A DNA stretch of 32,127 nucleotides from Candidatus Sumerlaeota bacterium (GTDB lineage: Bacteria; Sumerlaeota; Sumerlaeia; SLMS01; JAHLLQ01): contig JAJFLJ010000134.1 of assembly GCA_021772755.1 (NCBI GenBank), positions 1 through 32,127 on the forward strand, given 5' to 3'. Within the stretch, counting starts at the first letter, position 1. Every line of letters starts with the position of its first letter. The notes under the pieces were generated by a model. It ran no database searches, was not told where the DNA came from, and saw only the letters and a list, made by a program, of their open reading frames with translations. Made by a program: the position numbers and the translations under genes. Shown piece after piece: positions 23,954-30,136 of the stretch.

Positions 23954-24721
23954 TCATGGCATCGATACAATGCGGAACCACACGAGGTGGCCCTCCTGCA
24001 ACGAGTACATGAATTCGGCCTCCAACGTGTCGCCCAGCCTTCGATGCCTTACGGCCACCATATCAAGATTGGGGCCGGCTCCGTAACTTGCGGCCACGGT
24101 CCATATGCGCGTCTCGTAGGTCTCGGGCAGTATCCTCTTCGCCATCTCCATGTGGCGGCTATCCAGCAACTCCCCGATCATATAGACACGTGAAAAGTTG
24201 ATCTGGGGTCCGAGACTCGCACTCTCCCACTTCCACTCCCCAATAGCGGCATTTAGATACTCCTTCAACACGCCCGCCCGATCGAATCTCATGGTCAGTC
24301 CTGCCGGTTCAGGCAAGTCATATGGCTTTAGTTCGAAAGGAGGCCATTCTACGTCCGGCGTGAGCACCAGCGTGAGTGGCATCGTCACCACCACGCCATC
24401 CGGCTCGTCTTCCACGCCGATCCGATCGATGCCATCCCTGGGAAAGGGGCATTGAAGAATCGCCGATCCCTCCGTGCAGGACATCTCGTAGACCTCCAGC
24501 GCCCGCGCGATGAAATCGTATCTGGTCAACTCGACTGCAGAATCCGTCTCGGCAGAATAGGCTTCGGTCTGGGCGGGAGCTTGTTTTTGGGGTATCTTAT
24601 GGACCCAATCATCGGGCAGTCCCGGCCAAGAGTCAGGTGGTGGTACCAACTCGTCCTGGCCGACAAGGCCCGAAACCAGGCACCACACGGCAAGAAGTGC
24701 GATAAGAACGCGTGTTGTCAT
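23954..24721 (-). CDS. Exported protein of unknown function, lower GC
   Basis: The start is MTTRVLIALLAVWCLVSGLVGQDE at 24721, with GAGGA 7 nt upstream; the track's extra 16 residues lie before that site. It encodes 255 residues with a Sec signal and no membrane anchor. The mature part (VVVTMPLTLVLTPDVEWPPF, LNAAIGEWKWESASLGPQI) has no family I recognise. Its base composition is clearly less GC-rich than the genes around it, with more A and T at third positions. It lies next to repeat copies B and C. These point to recent acquisition or to a poorly expressed gene. It is the last gene of the long minus-strand run, 52 nt after the BPL_N lipoprotein gene. Confidence 0.75.
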   Translation of the reverse strand: MTTRVLIALLAVWCLVSGLVGQDELVPPPDSWPGLPDDWVHKIPQKQAPAQTEAYSAETDSAVELTRYDFIARALEVYEMSCTEGSAILQCPFPRDGIDRIGVEDEPDGVVVTMPLTLVLTPDVEWPPFELKPYDLPEPAGLTMRFDRAGVLKEYLNAAIGEWKWESASLGPQINFSRVYMIGELLDSRHMEMAKRILPETYETRIWTVAASYGAGPNLDMVAVRHRRLGDTLEAEFMYSLQEGHLVWFRIVSMP

Positions 24722-24773
24722 GGCCATTCCTCGTTCGGTCGGAATACCGCCATCGCCGCTCGCGGCCATCCGT

Positions 24774-25529
24774 TCAGTCGACCGGCGAGTCGGTTCTTCC
24801 CGCGGTCCATCGAACGGCTCGTTGCAGCAGGTGTTCCTGGCCGGGCGTCAGTTCGGGATGGGGGCCGAAGAGCACGACGCGGCCCTTGCCGAACGGCGCG
24901 GCGACGATGGCGTCGTGTCCCGCGATGCTTTCCCTGCCGGTCGGCGTGCCGGCGGGGTCGGACGCGAAGCGGGCGATCGTCTCGTAGGGCGGCAGGTCCT
25001 CGCGGCCGGCCGGTTCGAAGACCGGCGCGTTCTCGAACCGCAGCGTCGCGCGCGTTCCCGACCTGGCCAGGTCGATGTCCACGGTTCCCTCTCCGCGCGC
25101 CCAGTTGTCCAGATCCCAAAGCCGCGCATTGACGAGTTCCACGCGCGCCGTTCCGTCGTTGTAGCCGACCGCGCAGAGATATCCCCCCGCGCACACGCCG
25201 ATCACGCCGCCGCCATCGCGCGCGAACTCCGTCACCGCCGCGCCGCCCTCCTCGCCGAGCGAAGCTGCGAGGCCGTTGCCCGTTCCGCCGGGAAAGATCA
25301 CCACGTCGTAGGACTTCAGGGCACCGCTCCGGACGTCGTCCGCCACGATGCGTTCGCAACGCATGCCGTCCGCCCGCACGGCGTCCTGCGCCGCCGTGAT
25401 GTAGGGTTCCATCGCGCCCTCGTCGGCGTAGACGGCGACGCGAACGGGTCCGCGCGACGCGCAGCCGAGGGAGAGAAGGGCGAATGCGGTCATGGCGAGT
25501 ATCGTCGCGGCTCGGGCGATACGGTTCAT
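24774..25529 (-). CDS. Lipoprotein with glutamine-amidotransferase-like (BPL_N) domain
   Basis: The 982-residue ORF in the track is mostly a shadow; the real gene starts at 25529 (MNRIARAATILAMTAFALLSLGCASRG). LSLGC is a lipobox, so the protein is lipid-anchored after export. The mature part (about 230 residues) has VAVYADEGAMEPYITAAQDA, SYDVVIFPGGTGNGL and GVIGVCAGGYLCA. The last holds the nucleophile-elbow Cys of class-I amidotransferase-like folds and matches the biotin-protein-ligase N-terminal-type domain (BPL_N). It ends with RVVLFGPHPELT. The start ATG overlaps the metF stop by 4 nt (ATGA), so the two are translationally coupled. Its substrate is unknown; its link with a cytosolic folate enzyme is odd. 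Confidence 0.87.
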   Translation of the reverse strand: MNRIARAATILAMTAFALLSLGCASRGPVRVAVYADEGAMEPYITAAQDAVRADGMRCERIVADDVRSGALKSYDVVIFPGGTGNGLAASLGEEGGAAVTEFARDGGGVIGVCAGGYLCAVGYNDGTARVELVNARLWDLDNWARGEGTVDIDLARSGTRATLRFENAPVFEPAGREDLPPYETIARFASDPAGTPTGRESIAGHDAIVAAPFGKGRVVLFGPHPELTPGQEHLLQRAVRWTAGRTDSPVD

Positions 25530-26434
25530 GTCGCGCGTCCGGCGAGTCCGAGGGTCTGGTAGATCTGGCGCGTGGCGTCGGACTTGTTCAGCGTGTAGAA
25601 GTGAATGCCGGCCACCTTGTTGTCGAGCAGGTCGCGGCACTGTTCCGTCGCCCAGTGGATGCCGACGCGCTGGACCGCTTCGGCGTCGTCGCGGCATCGC
25701 GCCACGGCGCGCATGAGCGCCGCGGGAAACCGCGCGCCGGCGGCGAGTTCCGCCATGCGCCGCATTCCGCCCGCCGACGTGACGGGCATGATGCCGGCCA
25801 CGATGGGGACGTGGATGCCGGCGAGCTCGCACCGCTCGCGAAAGTCGTAGAAGTCGCGATTGTCGAAGAAGAGCTGCGTCACGATGTAGTCCGCGCCGGC
25901 GTCCACCTTCGCCTTCAGATGGTCCATCTCCAGCAGTCGGTTGGGCGTGGCGGGATGGCCTTCGGGGAAACCGGCGACGCCGATGCCGAAGCCGCGCGCG
26001 TCGGCGTGCGCGCCGCTGCCGTTGAATTCGCGGACGAAGGCCACCAGGTCGGCGGCGTGCTGGAAGCGGTCGGCGGCGCGGTCGTAGCCGCTCAGGTCCC
26101 GGGGCGGATCGCCACCGAGGGCCAGGATGTTGGAGACGCCGGCCGCGGCGTAGCGCCGCAGGATCGCGCGGATGTCGGCTTCGTCGTGGCAGACGCACGT
26201 CAGGTGCGGAATGGGGTCGAGGGTCGTCTCGTTCTTGATGCGGACGACGAGATCGTGGGTGAGCTCGCGCGTCGATCCGCCGGCGCCGTACGTCACCGAG
26301 ACGAAGGAGGGCCGAAGCGGTTCGAGCTGGCGGATGGTTTCGAAGAGCGCGTCGGCGCCCTTCTCCGTCTTCGGGGGAAAGAACTCGAAGGAGAGCGTCG
26401 TCTCGCTGCTGTCGAGAATGTCGTGTACGTGCAT
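25526..26434 (-). CDS. metF: Methylenetetrahydrofolate reductase
   Basis: The FAD enzyme reduces 5,10-methylene-THF to 5-methyl-THF for methionine synthesis. The 302-residue product is a normal-length bacterial MetF without the eukaryotic regulatory half. It begins MHVHDILDSSETTLSFEFFPPKTEKG; SFEFFPPK contains the catalytic Glu. VSVTYGAGGSTR, HLTCVCHDEADI, ILALGGDPP (flavin and folate contacts), ADYIVTQLFFDNRDFYDF and GIHFYTLNKSDAT are all family blocks. It overlaps the lipoprotein gene by 4 nt and lies 69 nt downstream of an anchored unknown. No S-adenosylmethionine riboswitch or metE/metH gene is visible nearby. Confidence 0.96.
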   Translation of the reverse strand: MHVHDILDSSETTLSFEFFPPKTEKGADALFETIRQLEPLRPSFVSVTYGAGGSTRELTHDLVVRIKNETTLDPIPHLTCVCHDEADIRAILRRYAAAGVSNILALGGDPPRDLSGYDRAADRFQHAADLVAFVREFNGSGAHADARGFGIGVAGFPEGHPATPNRLLEMDHLKAKVDAGADYIVTQLFFDNRDFYDFRERCELAGIHVPIVAGIMPVTSAGGMRRMAELAAGARFPAALMRAVARCRDDAEAVQRVGIHWATEQCRDLLDNKVAGIHFYTLNKSDATRQIYQTLGLAGRAT

Positions 26435-26503
26435 CGTGGGGACCTGCGCGGGAATGCGGTTGTGATGGGCGCGGGGGCCTCTCCCGGTCGAGCGAAAAGG
26501 CGG

Positions 26504-27478
26504 TCAGTCGCCGAGGCGAAGGGCTTCCGCGCGGTTGATCCGCCGGACCAGGTCCTGGAGCTCCTCGGTGCCGAAGCCGAAGACGCGCTCGAAGCGGTCG
26601 TCGCCGAGGTGGAGGGCGTCTTCGCGCAGGGCGAACACGCGTTTCGCCATCGAGCGGTTGGCATCGGCCAGTTGCGCGCGAACGGAATCCGCCATCGGGT
26701 CGGTGGGCATCAGTCCGCCGGTCGCCAGGCGGGACGCGTAGAGGGCGTCGCGGCTTCCGAACATTCGGAACGACGCGCGCCGCCGCGCGGTTCGTCCGAA
26801 ACCCGCGGGCACGAACGTCATGTCCGCCAGGAAATACCGGTCCTCGAACCGCCACACGAACACCATACGCCCGCTGTCGTCGTCCATCGACCATTCGATC
26901 GCCGCGGGCGCCCGTGCCCAGAGCGACGTGCAGATGGCCATGATCGAGAGGAAGTCGCCGTCGGGAGAATCGAGAAGGACGGTATAGCTGGTGACGACGC
27001 GGGGCGTTCCCGGCGCCTGGTAGATGGCGACGGGGGGCGCGAGGCGGTAGAGGTCCAGGCCCTTCGCGCTCTGGCGCTCGATTCCGTAGGCGGTGATGCC
27101 GGAGCGATAGTGCAGATGGCCGGAGCCGCGGCCGTCGCGGGGAAACTCCCAGATGCCCGCGCTGCGCTGCCTCGCCAGGAATCCCCGTTCGCCGAGCAGC
27201 GGAAGCCCGACGCCGAGCTGCGCGAAGTCGTTCGTTCCCGAAGGTCGCGAACGCGTCTGGAACGAACGCACCTCCATGCCGCGCAGGGCGGCGACGCGAT
27301 CGCCCGGCATGCCGCGCGCCAGCCAGATGAACTTCGCGAGTCCGTAGGACGCGAAGGATCCCAGCACCAGGGCGAGAAGAAGAATGGCGGCCCATCGCCC
27401 GGTGTCGCGCAGCCAGCGCGCGAAGGCGCCCGGGCGTCTGCGGCGTTTCGGAGGGGCGATGGCGGCCGCACGGGTCAT
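26504..27478 (-). CDS. Membrane-anchored protein of unknown function
   Basis: The track reports an 823-residue ORF, but only the part from MTRAAAIAPPKRRRRPGAFARWL at 27478 is real; the rest is a shadow of the next gene. It has 324 residues: a basic cytoplasmic N-terminus, one membrane helix (WAAILLLALVLGSFASYGLA, about 29-48), and an outside domain of about 270 residues. That domain is beta-rich in the centre (YRLAPPVAIYQAPGTPRVVT, MVFVWRFEDRYFLADMTFVP) and ends in a helical tail (LQDLVRRINRAEALRLGD). I recognise no family. It begins 57 nt downstream of the 682-residue exported protein and is probably part of the same transcript. Confidence 0.8.
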   Translation of the reverse strand: MTRAAAIAPPKRRRRPGAFARWLRDTGRWAAILLLALVLGSFASYGLAKFIWLARGMPGDRVAALRGMEVRSFQTRSRPSGTNDFAQLGVGLPLLGERGFLARQRSAGIWEFPRDGRGSGHLHYRSGITAYGIERQSAKGLDLYRLAPPVAIYQAPGTPRVVTSYTVLLDSPDGDFLSIMAICTSLWARAPAAIEWSMDDDSGRMVFVWRFEDRYFLADMTFVPAGFGRTARRRASFRMFGSRDALYASRLATGGLMPTDPMADSVRAQLADANRSMAKRVFALREDALHLGDDRFERVFGFGTEELQDLVRRINRAEALRLGD

Positions 27479-27534
27479 GCGCCGTGTGTAGACCGCGCGG
27501 GCCGGACCGCACAAGGAGCAATGGCGGAGGACCG

Positions 27535-29583
27535 CTACCGGTACAGCCGGCGAATCTCGGGGTCGGGGTCGAGCGGCACCAGCGCCGGCGCGACGGCGAA
27601 GCCCGGAACGGCTCCGCCCTGGATGGCGATGGGAATGCGCTTGAGTTCGCGTGGCTCGTCGAGCTCGTCGCCGACGTCGAGCGTGCGCCGCCGCGCGGCA
27701 TAGAGACGCAGCGTGCGCGCAACGGCCCCTTCGGGCAGATCGATGCGGAACGTTTCCTTCGTGTCGGCGCGCGCGTAGGCGATGCGGTCGCCGCGAAGAA
27801 GCGCGACGCCTTCGCGCGTGACGCCGCCGAGTCCGCTGCCGCCGAGAACGAGTTCCCGCGAGAGGCGAAGCCCTTCGTCGCCCCAGAGTTCCGGATAGCG
27901 GCGAAGGTCCTTGCGGGGAATGGCGACGATGGTCTCCGCCTCGCGTTCGGATTCCGCGCGCTTGCGCTCGACGCGCGCCCGCTTCGCGTAGTTCGGGTAC
28001 GCGGTGAGCAGGCGCTCGTACATCGCGGCGCGAACGGCGGGCGACGCCTGGCCGCCGGCGACGCGTTCGACCCGGCGCGCGGCCCTGTCGCGCGCCCTGT
28101 CCGCGAGCGCGAACTCGGCCTGGTCCGCGTACACCCGCGCCGCCTCCTCGTGGCGGCGCATGGCTTCGAACGCGCGGGCCGTCCGCAGGGCCTCGTCGCG
28201 TCCGCGCCCGGTCTTCAGGAATTCCGGCGGAGCGGCGCGGTAGGCCTCGAAGATCTCCTCGCGGGGAAACGCGTGGCCGGGCAGAAACGGAAACGCGACG
28301 AGCCGCGCGAAGGTGTCGAACACGAAGAGGGAGCGCGCGCGAACGATCCACGACGCCTCGCGCAGGCGCGCCTCCTCCGCCGTCATGTGATCCCGCGACG
28401 GCGCCGCCGGTGGCGTTCCGTTCAGAAGGAACGCCCACTTGCGCGCGCGAACCGCGGAACGCGCGCGGTCGAAGGCGACGGACGGCGTGAAGTCCGGGCG
28501 TTCCAGGTACGCCTCCATGCGCGCGCCTTCGGCGGTCGGCGTCGCGGCGAGCTGCTCGAGTTGCGCGCGGTAGTAGAGGGAATCGCCGGCGTCGCGCGAC
28601 TGGATGGCCTCCACCATGCGCAACTCGCCCTGCATCTGGGTGTCCCAGAGGGAGACGGCGGCGCGCGCCGCCGTCTCCACCGTCGCGGGGTCGGAGGGGT
28701 TCCGAAGAAACGCCGCGAGGAGATCGCGATAGGCCGAACTGCTGACGGGTTCGGCGTTCGCGTCGATGGCGTCGGATTCGCGGATGCGTTGCGCGCGGCG
28801 TTCGATGTCGGTCTGGAGATCGACGTTCGCGCGACGCCACGCCGCGCCGTCGCCGCGCAGAAGACGCTCCTGCGACCACCACCAGGCGGCGGTCTGCGGC
28901 CGGCCCGCGCGTTCCGCCATTTCCGCGTTGCGGCGCGCCTGGAGAACGGAGGTCTGGCGCCGAAGTGGCGTCCACCCGCGAACGATGCGCGCCGCCTGGG
29001 GCGGCTTGTCCGCGACCGTCATCGCGACGACGTCCCGCGCCGCGCGCAGTTCGCGCCGCTCCTCGGGGTTCAGGTACCGGTAGCCGTTGGCGATGTATTC
29101 CAGGTAGTCGAGCGGCGGCTGGATCAGCGCGAAGACGCGCAGCTGCACGACTCCCGCGAGTGCGTTGACGGCGCTGTTCACGGTGCGGCGGCGCTTCTCG
29201 TACACGCTGTTGGCGCGCGCGGTGCGGAAGCGGTCGCGGGGATCGGTTTCGCGGACGAGTTCCAGGAAGGCTTCGACTTCGCCGTCGCGATCGTAGCCCG
29301 CGAGCAGACGCTTCGCCGACACGGTGTCGGGAGCGGGGCGCTCGGCGGCGAGCGCGAGCACGGCGATGTTCTCGCCGAGATGCCGAACGGTGTCACCGCG
29401 CGCGGCGGCTTCGTCCTCGAAGCGCGACCGCTCGCCCGCGATCAGCGCGACGCGCGCGGAATCGCCGTTGAGTGCGGCATGCAGGGCGCGGCGCACGGCG
29501 GCGTCGTCGGCCGGTTCGGCGCTCTGGCCCGGCGCGGCGGAGGCAACCAGCGCGAACGCGAACGCGGTCAGGAATCTCCGCAT
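27535..29583 (-). CDS. Large exported helical protein of unknown function
   Basis: The 682-residue product starts with a Sec signal (MRRFLTAFAFALVASAAPGQSA). Most of the mature part is Arg/Ala-rich and helical, with TPR- or alpha-solenoid-like pairs (EALRTARAFEAMRRHEEAAR, AAMYERLLTAYPNYAKRARV). A central, more hydrophobic stretch (FDTFARLVAFPFLPGHAF) may be packed or membrane-associated. The last 100 residues look beta-rich (LRLSRELVLGGSGLGGVTRE). I see no enzyme motif. Its start overlaps the stop of the SHOCT-like membrane protein gene by 16 nt, which implies coupled translation. It may be a periplasmic scaffold working with that protein, but this is inference. Confidence 0.82.
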   Translation of the reverse strand: MRRFLTAFAFALVASAAPGQSAEPADDAAVRRALHAALNGDSARVALIAGERSRFEDEAAARGDTVRHLGENIAVLALAAERPAPDTVSAKRLLAGYDRDGEVEAFLELVRETDPRDRFRTARANSVYEKRRRTVNSAVNALAGVVQLRVFALIQPPLDYLEYIANGYRYLNPEERRELRAARDVVAMTVADKPPQAARIVRGWTPLRRQTSVLQARRNAEMAERAGRPQTAAWWWSQERLLRGDGAAWRRANVDLQTDIERRAQRIRESDAIDANAEPVSSSAYRDLLAAFLRNPSDPATVETAARAAVSLWDTQMQGELRMVEAIQSRDAGDSLYYRAQLEQLAATPTAEGARMEAYLERPDFTPSVAFDRARSAVRARKWAFLLNGTPPAAPSRDHMTAEEARLREASWIVRARSLFVFDTFARLVAFPFLPGHAFPREEIFEAYRAAPPEFLKTGRGRDEALRTARAFEAMRRHEEAARVYADQAEFALADRARDRAARRVERVAGGQASPAVRAAMYERLLTAYPNYAKRARVERKRAESEREAETIVAIPRKDLRRYPELWGDEGLRLSRELVLGGSGLGGVTREGVALLRGDRIAYARADTKETFRIDLPEGAVARTLRLYAARRRTLDVGDELDEPRELKRIPIAIQGGAVPGFAVAPALVPLDPDPEIRRLYR

Positions 29584-30131
29584 TCGCGACAGCCGCTGCG
29601 ACGGCGTTCCTCCATGACGAGTTCGTAGTCCTCTTCCGACATGAACCCGGCGTTGCGGAGGCTCTCGATCTCCTCCTCGGGTTTGTCGGCGAAGACGCGA
29701 AGGCGCTCGGGCAATCCGGTTTCCTCTTCCGCGGGAGGGGCGGGCGGAAGCAGCGGCGCCGGTTCCGCCGGCGGCTTCGCACTGGAGGCGGGAGCTTTCT
29801 TCTCCGCAACGATCGCGGCCTGCTGCGCCTCCCAGGCGAGTGCCTCCAGCGGCTTCATGTCGCGCTCCTCCGCAGCCGCCTGCTCGCGCTCCTTCTCGTC
29901 CTGAAGGTACTGCCGCGCCATCGCCTGGCGAACGCGGGCGAGTTCCTCCTTCGTGAGCAGGTTCTTCTTCTCGATGCTCTGCAGTCCGGCGATGGTCGCG
30001 CCGCTTTCCGGGCGGCGTCCGCGCAGGCGGGACTTGATGAAATGCCAGAAGAGAACGATCGCCATCGCGGCGGTCAGGAAGATCAGGACGCCAAGAACGA
30101 TTCGCAGGTCGCCGTCGGACTGAAGGGACAC
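29568..30131 (-). CDS. Small membrane protein with SHOCT-like motifs
   Basis: The track extends this ORF to 31502 inside the DnaA-like gene; the likely start is a GTG at 30131, 5 nt after the DnaA-like stop codon, giving 187 residues (MSLQSDGDLRIVLGVLIFL). One membrane helix (IVLGVLIFLTAAMAIVLFWHFI) is followed by a cytosolic part. That part has a short motif IEKKNLLTKEELARVRQAMA and, near the C-terminus, EEIESLRNAGFMSEEDYELV; both follow the SHOCT pattern (helix, turn, 'lit-eee', helix). Between them is a charged helix and a Pro/Ala/Glu linker. The C-terminus has CRECG. The tight spacing suggests it is made with the DnaA-like ATPase and may anchor it. Confidence 0.78.
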   Translation of the reverse strand: MSLQSDGDLRIVLGVLIFLTAAMAIVLFWHFIKSRLRGRRPESGATIAGLQSIEKKNLLTKEELARVRQAMARQYLQDEKEREQAAAEERDMKPLEALAWEAQQAAIVAEKKAPASSAKPPAEPAPLLPPAPPAEEETGLPERLRVFADKPEEEIESLRNAGFMSEEDYELVMEERRRSGCRECGDS

Positions 30132-30136
30132 GGAAC

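Noticed and set aside
23291-24012. ORFs with GVPPRRTSAAPVARCFGETP-like sequence
   Set aside because: Same reason: chance frames through repeat copies B and C.
24774-27722. 982-residue minus ORF
   Set aside because: Only the last 251 residues are a gene (BPL_N lipoprotein); the rest is an out-of-frame reading of metF and the anchored unknown.
26504-28975. 823-residue minus ORF
   Set aside because: The N-terminal 499 residues are a shadow of the 682-residue exported protein; the gene starts at 27478.
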